Source: an uncultured Bacteroidales bacterium
Lineage (GTDB): Bacteria > Bacteroidota > Bacteroidia > Bacteroidales > UBA4417
Length of the DNA: 64,000 nucleotides
Direction: 5' to 3'
Assembly (NCBI GenBank): GCA_903879715.1
Contig: CAIRMR010000102.1
Location: 1-64,000, forward strand
The first letter of the stretch is position 1, and each line of letters opens with the position of its first letter. Made by a program: the position numbers and the translations under genes. Below are positions 44,481 to 53,997 of the stretch, piece by piece. The notes below the pieces were generated by a model. That model had not been told where the DNA came from. It saw nothing but the letters and a program-made list of their open reading frames with translations, and made no database searches.

Positions 44481-46142
44481 CTATTTTGAGGCAACAAAGA
44501 CCATATTATTAGAATATTCAAAATGTTCTGTTGCTATAATATATTCTGACTTTAGAGGATAAATTTTTCGTTTATACAAAAGCATAGATATTACGTTCTT
44601 AATCCAGAACGGCAAAATCAGCATTATTTTTTTCTTCAGCGATAATCTCGTTTTTATTTCCGGATTTACATTAACAACCGTATTTATTTGTTGTCTTATA
44701 GGGTTGAAAAGTCCATTCGTTTCAATAGTTTTAAAATGCCGGAGTAAAATATCAACAAATTCGGTATGAGTCAATTCCCACAAATGAAAATAATTTTTTG
44801 GGGCAATTCCATTTGGATTTAATACACTTTTATTGGGTGTTGAAATAATTAGTTTCCCACCAGGTTTAAGAACGCGGTGAAATTCCTCTATACATTTTTC
44901 CTGAAGTTTTTGAGGAATATGTTCTAATGTCTCCATGCTGGTTATTACATCAAAATAATCATCGTTAAATGGAAGTTCTGTAGCGGAACCATGATTAAGA
45001 ATAGCGTTGTTATATTTGATATTTTTTCTTGCTGTTTTGAAAGTATTTTCATCAATATCCACACCATAAACGGTTTTTGCAGTTTTACAAAGAATATTGA
45101 CCCCTATACCTTCACCACTGGCACAATCCAACACTATTTTGCCTTCACAAAACTTTGCAGCGTATTCATATCTCACAAAGTGCTCTGCAATAGAAGGCTG
45201 CCTGAAATCAGAATAATCCAGACGCTCAAGATATAAAGGCAAAGTGTAATTCCGCAAAAAGATAATCTCGGCAAATCCTTTTAACGCTCCAGAGAGTGCT
45301 TTAAAAGATTTTTTACAAAATATTGTTTTGAGAATTAATCCTTTTAATGATAAATAATGTGCCAGCCTGGAATTGATTCCTGCTCTGAAATTCTTTTTGA
45401 AAATGTAATGGAAATTGGTGATTTTCAGATATAACTCTTCCTTTAAATTTGCTATCGTGGCAAAATCAAAATCGGTAAATATAGCACCTGGCAAATAGAA
45501 GAGTTTGTACTTTTTCGATATTCTGATTGAAAAATCCAAATCATCAAAACATGAGTTGTTTTTCAGATTTTCGTCAAACCAATCAAAATCAAACACTTCT
45601 TTTCGAAAAAACATATTGGTTTTAGGCAGCCAATCAATTTCACCTGCCTTCATTTCAGAATAATCAATTTTATTTCCGAAACCGGATTTCAGAATTTCAC
45701 CATTTGAATTATTCGGCAGGTAAAAACACCTGTTCAGAAATTCAACCAAAGAATTTTTCCTGTGTTTATAATCAGCCTGGCAACCTGTTATGCCACCGAT
45801 CTTTTTCGAAGAGTCACTGTTGAGCAATTTTAATGCTTCTTCAAAATATAAATTATCAAGTTTAATGTTTCCTTCGGCAAAAAAAACATAATCACAAGAC
45901 ATATTTTTTATCCCAATATTTTTCTGAAATGACGAATGTGAAACGGACGGGATAATCTTAAAGTCAATATTTCTGGATGCGAAATCAGGACTAAATGATT
46001 CATACTCATTAATAAGATGATCTTCACCAATGAGTGACACTTTTGATGGCAATCTGCTTTGTGACAAAACAGAGACTAAAAACGCATTTAAGTTTTTTGA
46101 GTTCTCCCGGGCAATAATTACTACTTCCAACGAAATTGACAT
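44481..46142 (-). CDS. glycosyltransferase-like/SAM methyltransferase fusion
   Basis: 553-residue two-domain protein. Residues 1-300 resemble GT2 glycosyltransferases (LEVVIIARENSKNLNAFLVS), but the usual acidic metal motif is replaced (AEGNIKLD), so activity is uncertain. Residues about 300-553 are a class I methyltransferase with VLDCASGEGIGVNIL, GVDIDENTF and FDVITSMETLEHIPQKL. Such fusions often methylate a sugar that the transferase adds. It is immediately upstream of a GT2 gene with no gap, and divergent from the flippase gene. Confidence 0.8.
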   Translation of the reverse strand: MSISLEVVIIARENSKNLNAFLVSVLSQSRLPSKVSLIGEDHLINEYESFSPDFASRNIDFKIIPSVSHSSFQKNIGIKNMSCDYVFFAEGNIKLDNLYFEEALKLLNSDSSKKIGGITGCQADYKHRKNSLVEFLNRCFYLPNNSNGEILKSGFGNKIDYSEMKAGEIDWLPKTNMFFRKEVFDFDWFDENLKNNSCFDDLDFSIRISKKYKLFYLPGAIFTDFDFATIANLKEELYLKITNFHYIFKKNFRAGINSRLAHYLSLKGLILKTIFCKKSFKALSGALKGFAEIIFLRNYTLPLYLERLDYSDFRQPSIAEHFVRYEYAAKFCEGKIVLDCASGEGIGVNILCKTAKTVYGVDIDENTFKTARKNIKYNNAILNHGSATELPFNDDYFDVITSMETLEHIPQKLQEKCIEEFHRVLKPGGKLIISTPNKSVLNPNGIAPKNYFHLWELTHTEFVDILLRHFKTIETNGLFNPIRQQINTVVNVNPEIKTRLSLKKKIMLILPFWIKNVISMLLYKRKIYPLKSEYIIATEHFEYSNNMVFVASK

Positions 46143-46205
46143 AGATTTTTACTTGTTAAAAACACAAAAGTAGAAAAGGAAAACCGTAAGTGTGCTATAG
46201 TTCGC

Positions 46206-46213
46206 TATTTTTG
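46206..46213 (+). promoter_or_regulatory. -7 promoter element of the first flippase gene
   Basis: TATTTTTG matches TAnnTTTG, 28 bases before the ATG at 46242, in the divergent gap after the GT/methyltransferase fusion gene. Confidence 0.4.
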
Positions 46214-46241
46214 CCAAACATTATTGAACATAATTTAAATA

Positions 46242-47726
46242 ATGATATCGAAAAACCTGATAAAATCATCCTTAATCTATACTATTTTTGGTGCGCTTCC
46301 AATGGTATCGGGTTTCATTTTACTGCTTTTTTATACTAATGTAAATTATATCAGCAAACCTGATTTTGGAGCATTTATTATTTATATAAGTTTCACTCTT
46401 TTCGTTCAAACCCTTATAAATCTTGGGTTGGATACATATATAGGAGTCAGTTATTTCGAAAATAAGCATGATAAGCTGATTAACAAATCAAAAATTGGTG
46501 CCCTTACAGGTTATTTAGTACTTTGGGGAATAATAATAATAGCCATTTTCAGCCTGACCGGTGAAAGCATTTTCAAATTAGTGTTTCAGTCGAAGGATAT
46601 ATTTTTCTATCCCTACGGATTTATGGCTATCATTACTGCGTTTTGTAACAGCTATTTTAAAACATATACCAACTTACTTATAAATCAGCAACGGGCAACA
46701 AGATTTGCTTTAGTGAATTCAATTAATTTCATTGCAACTTTAGGCTTTTCCTTATCGGGCTTATTTCTGTATCCTTTAACACTTACAGGCCCTATGTGGG
46801 GCAGAATGTTATCAGGAATCGTTATTTTTATTATTGCGTTTTTTTCATTCTCGGTTGAATTTCCTTTACGCATTTCATTAGGAAAAGAATTAAAACAAAC
46901 GCTTCACTTTTCATTGCCGGTTCTTTTATTCTTATTGATTTCCTGGAGTATTTCAAACATATATCCTTTTATTATGAAGTACTTCATGACTTTAAATGAT
47001 GTAGCTATTTTCGGCCTTGTACTACAACTCACTCTTTTAGTTGAATTTTTGTTGAATGGTATGAGCAGCGCCATTATTCCAAAAGTTTTTGGACTGATTA
47101 CCGATAAAAAGCTAACAGGATCAACACCGGAACTCAATAAGTATTTTAGTGGATTTAATGCTTTTGCACTCATTGTTATACCAGCTTCTACATTCTTTAT
47201 CCCTCTCTTTTTACCACTATTGATCAGTAAAGACTATGAAGCTAGTTTCATCTTCCTTGCGATGCTAAATATTGGTTTTGCATCCAGAGGTTTATATAAT
47301 TATTTTCTTACTCCTATTTACCTTTTTAAAAAGACCAGTGTTTTACCTAAAATGTATCTGATCACGGCCTTTCTTCAAATCATTATTTCTGTTGTGCTAA
47401 TAAAACATTTTGGCATATGGGGAGCCGTAGCGGCTAATTTCATCACCAAGGTGATTCAAAACCTTCTGTTATTCCTTGCCTCACGGAAATTCTTTAATTA
47501 TGAATTCAATGTTTTTAAATTTATCTGGTTGCCACTTATAGTTACATTAGTTATCATTTTCAGTGAATACTTTGTTACTGAAAGTAATCTGGATTTAATC
47601 AGACTGGTGCAAATGGTTTTCTCTTACCTGATGGTATACATTTTTTACAGGAATGAGGCTGTCGCATTATTTAAAGATTTGTTAAGCAAATCTAATATAC
47701 ACTTAAAATCTATAACTAATATTTGA
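46242..47726 (+). CDS. Wzx-like polysaccharide flippase (MATE/MOP superfamily)
   Basis: 494-residue protein with about 12-14 membrane helices, typical of oligosaccharide flippases that move undecaprenyl-linked units across the inner membrane. Start GALPMVSGFILLLFYTN and the family-wide hydrophobic pattern agree. Divergent from the GT/methyltransferase gene. Probably exports the product of the glycan genes around it. The substrate is unknown. A second flippase lies at 52270-53769. Confidence 0.85.
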   Translation: MISKNLIKSSLIYTIFGALPMVSGFILLLFYTNVNYISKPDFGAFIIYISFTLFVQTLINLGLDTYIGVSYFENKHDKLINKSKIGALTGYLVLWGIIIIAIFSLTGESIFKLVFQSKDIFFYPYGFMAIITAFCNSYFKTYTNLLINQQRATRFALVNSINFIATLGFSLSGLFLYPLTLTGPMWGRMLSGIVIFIIAFFSFSVEFPLRISLGKELKQTLHFSLPVLLFLLISWSISNIYPFIMKYFMTLNDVAIFGLVLQLTLLVEFLLNGMSSAIIPKVFGLITDKKLTGSTPELNKYFSGFNAFALIVIPASTFFIPLFLPLLISKDYEASFIFLAMLNIGFASRGLYNYFLTPIYLFKKTSVLPKMYLITAFLQIIISVVLIKHFGIWGAVAANFITKVIQNLLLFLASRKFFNYEFNVFKFIWLPLIVTLVIIFSEYFVTESNLDLIRLVQMVFSYLMVYIFYRNEAVALFKDLLSKSNIHLKSITNI

Positions 47727-47841
47727 AGAACCAACCTGTTTCATTATATCATTCATGCATATTTTCAGGCAATTTGAATTCAATTTTACGATCACTAGAA
47801 AATTTACAAATAGAAGGCAGGAATCTAAATTAGCAGGAAAT

Positions 47842-50800
47842 CTACCTTAAAAGAGTTATAGCCCCACGCTTAAAGTTCTGATTTGAAGAGGTACTCTGAC
47901 TACCTAAAATATATTCAGCAATATAATAATAGACACCATCAGGGCACATGTTTCCATTATAAGTTCCGTCCCAACCGGTATAAGGATCGTTTGACTCATA
48001 CAACTGCTGTCCCCACCTGTTAAAAATGAGAATTTGAAATGATCCTATTACTCTTAAGCTTACGGGTCTGAATCGGTCATTTAGTCCATCTTTATTAGGT
48101 GTGAAAACATTAGGAAACCAAAGTTCAGATCCACAATTATCAATAAAAATATCATCATTGGCACTACACAAACCTTTTGATACATTTACTGAAAAAGTTC
48201 CTGGTTTTTCGATAGTTATTGTTTGTGAGCTTTCCCCGGTATTCCATTCATATTTACTACCGGAATTACCTGCATTTAAAATTAGTATTGATCCCTGACA
48301 AATAATTGTATCATTACCCAAGTTTACTAATGGGTTTGGAGCAATACTAATGATTTTATTAACTGATGCATTCGTGCAACCACCAAATGTAAAAGTATAT
48401 CTGCCAACCTGATTTTCACTAAAATTTAAAATAACCAAATCTGGGTTTACAGAGGAATAACCATTTGGGCCTGTCCACAAGAAAGAATCAACATGAGCAG
48501 CACTAGAAATCAAATGTAATGTATCGCCAACACATATTGAAGTATCACCCGAAACAGTGGGACTGGTTAAAACATTAACTATTTTTTTTGCCTCCACATT
48601 TGGACATCCACTCAATGTAAGCGTATATTCACCTTCATTAATGGCAGATATGACTGGAATTGTTAGAATTTGACTAGTAGAAGTGAAACCGTTCGGTCCA
48701 GACCACAGAAATGTATCTCCAGAAGTAGAATTTGAGCTCAAACTTAATACTTCCCCAACACAAACATTTGTATCACCAGTTATTGCCGGATTTGTGGATA
48801 TTTTAACTGTACTGTAAAATGAGGCACTTATACATCCATTTATCATCAAGGCATATGCACCTGAATTACTGACGGAAACATTTGGGATTGATAAGTTTTG
48901 ACTTGTTGATGAAAAACCATTTGGACCAGTCCATAAATAAGAATTACCTGTAGTAGCGCTTGAAATCAAACGAAGAGTGTCTCCTTCACATACCGAAGTA
49001 TCACCTAAAACTGTAGGTCTAGATATAACATTAACAATCCTAGTTGATGCTACATTGGCACAACCACCTAAATGAAGAGTATAAACTCCAGCATCATTGA
49101 TAGTTATACCAGTAATAGTTAAATTCTGACTTGTTGAAGTGTAACCATTCGGACCAGTCCACAGATAGGTATTTCCAGGAGCAGCATTAGAACTCAAATT
49201 TAATGTACCTCCATCACAGATTGTTGTATCACCAATTATTGTAGGATTTGTGGCAACTATAACCAAACTGCTGAAAGCTGGATTTAAACAACCACTAACA
49301 GTAAGGGTATAATTACCCGAGTTGTTCTGACCAGCATTAGGAATTGATATATTTTGACTAGTTGATGTAAATCCATCAGGGCCTGTCCATAAATAGGCAT
49401 TAGCCGGAGAAGAGCTTGCGCTCAGATGTAAAGTATCGCCAAAGCAAATGAAAGCATCACCTGTAACAGTTGGATTTACAGCAACACTTACGAGCTTATC
49501 AACTACCGCATTTGCACAACCACTTACTGTAAGGGTGTATTTACCGGCATTATTTAAATTAACACTTGGGATTATCAAATTCCGGCTTGTAGAGAAAAAT
49601 CCGTTTGGACCTGTCCATAAAAAAGAATCACCTATACTCTCAGTTGAAATCAGATTTAATGGATCACCCACGCATAAGCTAGTATCTCCAGTAACTGTAG
49701 GTAGAGTAGAACCTTTCACATAAATATCTTTGCAAATATTTGATTGTGAAGGCGAACCTTCGTTAACAACCAGGCTAATGTTATAAATGCCGGGAGTATT
49801 ATAAGAGAAGGAAGGTGGATTCTGAAGATTTGAAGATGGAATTGAAGAATTATTACAACTGGCAAAACATAGTCTTGAAATTGTATTATTGTTAACGTTC
49901 ATAATGAAGGTATACAAAGAATCTCCAACCCTAAATAGCTCAGAAATATGATGAGGGAATGAAAAGTTTGCTATGTTTCCTAATGAAGTTCCTTCTGGAG
50001 TACTTAACAAACCATTCGGAAAGGTTAATCTTACAATGTCATTTGTGCTTTCATTAACAACGAAGCCATAAACCTTTCCACAATCTCTGATAACAGTTAT
50101 TGATCTTGGAAGGTCAATAGTACCGTGAACGTTTCCTAAATTAATCCCGGTTGGTGCATTTATTAAAGAACTACCGAAATTTAGACGCGATAAACTATTA
50201 CTATTTCGGTTTACAACGAAGAGGTACCATATTCCACTCTCTTCCACAGGGTAGAAGCCTACAGGGCCGTTAAGGTTTCCGACATTACCGAGACTGGTTG
50301 CATGGGGTAAATTGGCTAAGCTATTGCCAAAGTTCATTCGGATAAGTGTATTATTATAATAATTGCCGATCAAACTATACCAATTGCCATTTTCATAAAA
50401 GGTATAAATAGTATGCGGATAATCCATTAAATTATCAATATTGAATAAATTAGAAGCTACAGGAATATTATTTAAACTACTACCAAAACTCAACCTGACT
50501 AAATTATTAACTGTTCCACCAATTACAATCAATCCAAACCAATTACCTGTTAAAACATCTTTCTTTATTTGAATCCCTTCGGCACCAGTTTGTAAAACAC
50601 CCATATTCCCAAGATTTGTAGCTATAGGTGTGTTTGTTAGGTTATTACCAAAAGCAAGTCTTATAATTCTACCATCAATATTATTAGATATGAAAACAAA
50701 ATAATTATCTTCATCCTTCGCAATAGATGAATATACGGGGCGATCAAATGGCCCAAGATTTCCCATATTTAGCCCAACAGGTGTTGAAGATAAGTTACCA

Positions 50801-50961
50801 GAGCAGAAATTCCAATAATAAGATGTGCCACCAGTTGACATGTTTTGAGCAAATATGCTCTGATTTACACAGACTGTATCTGGAATAGTGAAATTTGCGA
50901 CTTGACTTAAAACCAATAAATTTATAATCAGGAAACCTGCTAATAAGTAGAATCTTCTCAT
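47842..50961 (-). CDS. large T9SS type B surface protein with propeller-like and Ig-like repeats
   Basis: 1,039 residues. Signal peptide (MRRFYLLAGFLIINLLVLSQ); a beta-propeller-like region at about 60-400 with roughly six LGN-centred repeats (NLGNVGNL, FGSSL); six near-identical units of about 76 residues from about 420 to 876 (PTVTGDTSLCVGD ... YLWTGPNGF ... GCAN) with a degenerate seventh; and a C-terminal gliding-motility-type T9SS type B sorting domain from about 944 (FPNVFTPNKDGLND, DGVYYYIAEY). The Cys in GD..IC and GC repeats may pair. It is exported through the outer membrane. It probably acts as an adhesin or surface anchor; the binding partner is unknown. No adjacent partner gene. 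Confidence 0.9.
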   Translation of the reverse strand: MRRFYLLAGFLIINLLVLSQVANFTIPDTVCVNQSIFAQNMSTGGTSYYWNFCSGNLSSTPVGLNMGNLGPFDRPVYSSIAKDEDNYFVFISNNIDGRIIRLAFGNNLTNTPIATNLGNMGVLQTGAEGIQIKKDVLTGNWFGLIVIGGTVNNLVRLSFGSSLNNIPVASNLFNIDNLMDYPHTIYTFYENGNWYSLIGNYYNNTLIRMNFGNSLANLPHATSLGNVGNLNGPVGFYPVEESGIWYLFVVNRNSNSLSRLNFGSSLINAPTGINLGNVHGTIDLPRSITVIRDCGKVYGFVVNESTNDIVRLTFPNGLLSTPEGTSLGNIANFSFPHHISELFRVGDSLYTFIMNVNNNTISRLCFASCNNSSIPSSNLQNPPSFSYNTPGIYNISLVVNEGSPSQSNICKDIYVKGSTLPTVTGDTSLCVGDPLNLISTESIGDSFLWTGPNGFFSTSRNLIIPSVNLNNAGKYTLTVSGCANAVVDKLVSVAVNPTVTGDAFICFGDTLHLSASSSPANAYLWTGPDGFTSTSQNISIPNAGQNNSGNYTLTVSGCLNPAFSSLVIVATNPTIIGDTTICDGGTLNLSSNAAPGNTYLWTGPNGYTSTSQNLTITGITINDAGVYTLHLGGCANVASTRIVNVISRPTVLGDTSVCEGDTLRLISSATTGNSYLWTGPNGFSSTSQNLSIPNVSVSNSGAYALMINGCISASFYSTVKISTNPAITGDTNVCVGEVLSLSSNSTSGDTFLWSGPNGFTSTSQILTIPVISAINEGEYTLTLSGCPNVEAKKIVNVLTSPTVSGDTSICVGDTLHLISSAAHVDSFLWTGPNGYSSVNPDLVILNFSENQVGRYTFTFGGCTNASVNKIISIAPNPLVNLGNDTIICQGSILILNAGNSGSKYEWNTGESSQTITIEKPGTFSVNVSKGLCSANDDIFIDNCGSELWFPNVFTPNKDGLNDRFRPVSLRVIGSFQILIFNRWGQQLYESNDPYTGWDGTYNGNMCPDGVYYYIAEYILGSQSTSSNQNFKRGAITLLR

Positions 50962-51275
50962 AAATACATTTTAAAATTCGAATCACTAAGTAATCACTAA
51001 AATTAGCATAAAAAACAAATGCAAAATACATTAGTAATATTTTTTTTCTATTTCATATATTTTCTCATTATTCATCCTGTTTAAAGTAAAATAAATACTC
51101 TTTAAAGTAAAACAATACTCTGATGAAATATTTTCATTTAAAAATATAAAAGCTATAAACTGTTGTTACAATTTGATATTCGATCCCAGATAAAAGTATT
51201 GCTATCCTTGAATACCACAATTTATCAATTTAAAATTAGCTTATTTAAATAATTATCCGACATTAGCCATCCCAA
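50962..51275. other. AT-rich gap
   Basis: 314 bases between the T9SS type B gene and gpsA, both on the minus strand. Very AT-rich. I saw no RNA gene, inverted repeat, or tandem array. It presumably contains the promoter for the T9SS gene, but no TAnnTTTG was evident. Confidence 0.5.
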
Positions 51276-52262
51276 TCAATACCTCTCATTAATCAACTTA
51301 TTCACAAACTCAGCAATATCCGTATCGCCTGCAAATACTTTATCGAGTTGCAGCATCATATGATACCCGCTTTCGGGCAAATCGCTTTCCGATAATTTTT
51401 TAAGAATAATACTCATGGCAATCCGGCCTTCGAGAACTACTTTATTGGGAATACCTTCATTAAAAAAACCTTTGCCGATAAGCAATCCAAGTGTACGGTT
51501 GCGACTCAGGTCGTTGAGGGCTGTTAGTCCGAAATCGCCTATACCGCAATAGTGGAACATGGTTTCCTCATGACCGCCAAAATGAATCAGTATCTTGCGC
51601 ATTTCGTTAAAAGCCCTGGTAAACATCATAAACCTGAGATTAGGCGAGTTAAAATGAGCGTCTACGATTCCAATCAGGATGGCATAAATATTTTTCAGAA
51701 TACTGACAATTTCAACTCCCAGAAGATCAGTTGTTGTGTCAATAAATATGTTGGTCTCATCAAACAAAGGCTCCAGCAATTTGCAGAGCTCACCATCGGT
51801 CGATGCCAGGGTAAAAGCAGTTGGACTATTATTTACAATTTCGCGGGCAAAGGAAGGTCCCTTAAGCGCGCAAACCGGGTTAGGAAGATGCTCAGCAAGG
51901 CAGTGTGAAATAATCTGATCGTGGCAACCGAATCCTTTTGCAAGATTCACCAATATGGCTTTTTCAGGAAGTAATAACCTGATAACATGCATGTAATCAA
52001 CTACAGCTACAGATGGGATGGCAATAAAAACCACGTCAGCGTCTTTCAGAATATTCTGATCCGTAGTAGCTTTCAATTCATGGGTCAGGCGGATATTCGG
52101 GAAATATTTCTGGTTAATATGTGATGTGGTTATCGTTTCGACCACATCTGTTTCAATGGATAATAAGCTGACATTCAAATTCTGTCGAACAGCCAGGGAA
52201 TTGCCTAATGCTGTGCCAATAGCACCGGCGCCCAGAAAAACAATATTCTGCATTTTCCTCAT
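51276..52262 (-). CDS. gpsA: glycerol-3-phosphate dehydrogenase [NAD(P)+]
   Basis: Reduces dihydroxyacetone phosphate to glycerol 3-phosphate for phospholipid synthesis; about 328 residues. N-terminal FLGAGAIGTALG Rossmann motif, conserved LKGPSFAREI, and the LKNIYAI and GIGDFGLTALND active-site and substrate segments. The start is ambiguous: TTG at 52268, ATG at 52262 or ATG at 52253; I list 52262. It almost abuts the second flippase gene upstream on the same strand, so the two share a transcript. The pairing may be chance or may reflect membrane-lipid supply. Confidence 0.9.
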   Translation of the reverse strand: MRKMQNIVFLGAGAIGTALGNSLAVRQNLNVSLLSIETDVVETITTSHINQKYFPNIRLTHELKATTDQNILKDADVVFIAIPSVAVVDYMHVIRLLLPEKAILVNLAKGFGCHDQIISHCLAEHLPNPVCALKGPSFAREIVNNSPTAFTLASTDGELCKLLEPLFDETNIFIDTTTDLLGVEIVSILKNIYAILIGIVDAHFNSPNLRFMMFTRAFNEMRKILIHFGGHEETMFHYCGIGDFGLTALNDLSRNRTLGLLIGKGFFNEGIPNKVVLEGRIAMSIILKKLSESDLPESGYHMMLQLDKVFAGDTDIAEFVNKLINERY

Positions 52263-52269
52263 AGTCAAT

Positions 52270-53769
52270 TTACTTTTTAATCAATCGAAGTATATTCTGT
52301 TTAAATTCTGCGGGATTGCTCCATTTGTTCCATCCGCTATGCAGCACTGAGAGTTCAACAGGATTATAAAACCTGAACAGGAACAACACAAACGGATAGG
52401 ACAAGATAACAATTGATTTGGCAGCCAGACGTGGAATTAAATCCCACGAATTGAAAAATACCGATATCCCGTACAACCCGGCTGCAATTATAAGCATTAT
52501 TGCAATCCGTTTCATCTCGTAAGAAATAGGGTAATTTCTTTGAGCATAATACAGGGTTAGCGCAAAGAAAACCAACATCGACAGCATTTTTGAAAGTGCT
52601 GCTCCCTGGTTACCCCACAAACGGATAAGTACAATATTAAGAACTAAATTTAAAACTGCCGTAACAATAACCGTAAAGGCAATTACTTTCGTTTTCTTGG
52701 AAATGCTCAGCCCGGTAGTGACAACATCTTTCATCATCCCGAAAACAATAGAATAAATTATGAACGGGAAAATATACCAGGCATCGAAATACTCAACCCG
52801 CCTTGCAAAAAGCTTTGTAATTTCCATCCCGAAAACCATCATGGCCAGGGCAACCAGCATCGTTCCATAGGTATAATAGGTTAGCAACCTGGCATAAAAT
52901 TTCTTGTTGTCAGGATCGTTCATCATGCGGTAAATCATGGGCTGAATGGCAAAATTTACAGAAGTAATAAGAAACACATTCAAGGTATTCGCAAGCTTAT
53001 ACCCATATGAATATAATCCTACATCAGCCATATTACCCAGGACCTTTAATGAATACCGATCGGTAACATTGAGAAAAACCAGTGCTACTCCTGAAAAAAA
53101 TAAGGGCAAACAATACACAAGTATATCCCTTAACATTGCAGTTTCGAATCTGAAAACCATATTTCTGATCGAGTAGCGTATTAAAACTGCAGCGAACGCA
53201 AGACTTCCGGCCATCTGACCGTAATAAATACCTTCGATACCGGAATGGCGGAAAACAATAAAATAGATTGTTACCGACAAGCTAAAAACCAGTTGCAGCA
53301 AGTTGGCAAGTGTAAAAAGCCAGGGTTTTTCCTGTAATCGCAATAAGGTATTAGGCATCAGCAGCACTGTCTGCATCAGCGCCGATATCAGCATCAGCCG
53401 TAAAAGGTAAGCATAATCAGGTGTATCAAGAATAAGCTGCGAAAAGCCTTTCAGGAAAGGCAGCATAGCAAAGTAGGCAAGAATTACTACCCCGATCTGA
53501 AAAACAGTAACAGTAAAAAACAAGGATTCCTTTTTATCTTCGGCGCTTTTATCCCAGTACCAGCGGAAAAATCCGGAATACAGTGAGAATCCGAAAAATG
53601 ATATTATAACTACAGCGCTAACTTCGAGCAGGCCAAGCACCCCGAACTGGGCTACCGAAAAACTCCTGGTGTACAATGGAATAAGTACAAAGCCAGCCAA
53701 TTTGGTCGACAAAGTGCCTAATCCATAAATCGCCGACAGGCGGAAAAGTTTTCGGAAATCAGCTAACAT
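52270..53769 (-). CDS. second polysaccharide flippase (MOP superfamily)
   Basis: 499-residue integral membrane protein, about 14 helices, similar in kind to the flippase at 46242 but distinct in sequence. The start (AIYGLGTLSTKLAGFVLIPLYTR) is the Wzx/RfbX pattern. Its stop overlaps the region of the gpsA start. It has its own upstream TACCTTTG element (53794-53801). Substrate unknown. Confidence 0.88.
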   Translation of the reverse strand: MLADFRKLFRLSAIYGLGTLSTKLAGFVLIPLYTRSFSVAQFGVLGLLEVSAVVIISFFGFSLYSGFFRWYWDKSAEDKKESLFFTVTVFQIGVVILAYFAMLPFLKGFSQLILDTPDYAYLLRLMLISALMQTVLLMPNTLLRLQEKPWLFTLANLLQLVFSLSVTIYFIVFRHSGIEGIYYGQMAGSLAFAAVLIRYSIRNMVFRFETAMLRDILVYCLPLFFSGVALVFLNVTDRYSLKVLGNMADVGLYSYGYKLANTLNVFLITSVNFAIQPMIYRMMNDPDNKKFYARLLTYYTYGTMLVALAMMVFGMEITKLFARRVEYFDAWYIFPFIIYSIVFGMMKDVVTTGLSISKKTKVIAFTVIVTAVLNLVLNIVLIRLWGNQGAALSKMLSMLVFFALTLYYAQRNYPISYEMKRIAIMLIIAAGLYGISVFFNSWDLIPRLAAKSIVILSYPFVLFLFRFYNPVELSVLHSGWNKWSNPAEFKQNILRLIKK

Positions 53770-53793
53770 TTACTCATATAATGTTGAAGGGCG

Positions 53794-53801
53794 CAAAGGT
53801 A
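53794..53801 (-). promoter_or_regulatory. -7 promoter element of the second flippase gene
   Basis: Minus-strand TACCTTTG, 24 bases upstream of the flippase ATG, matches TAnnTTTG. Confidence 0.5.
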
Positions 53802-53997
53802 TAAGAAATTTTGGGCTAAATTTTATTTAGATATGCCGACAAACCTAAAGGGGAAAAGGGATAATGCAAAGCAAGTTTAAGCTGCCGGATGTCAGGAAAT
53901 ATTGAAAAATATAAATCGGTATAACATTTAGCTAAAATCGGGGTTTTTTTTTAAAAACAGGTCTGAATCATTCTAACAAATAATTGGACCTTCTTTT

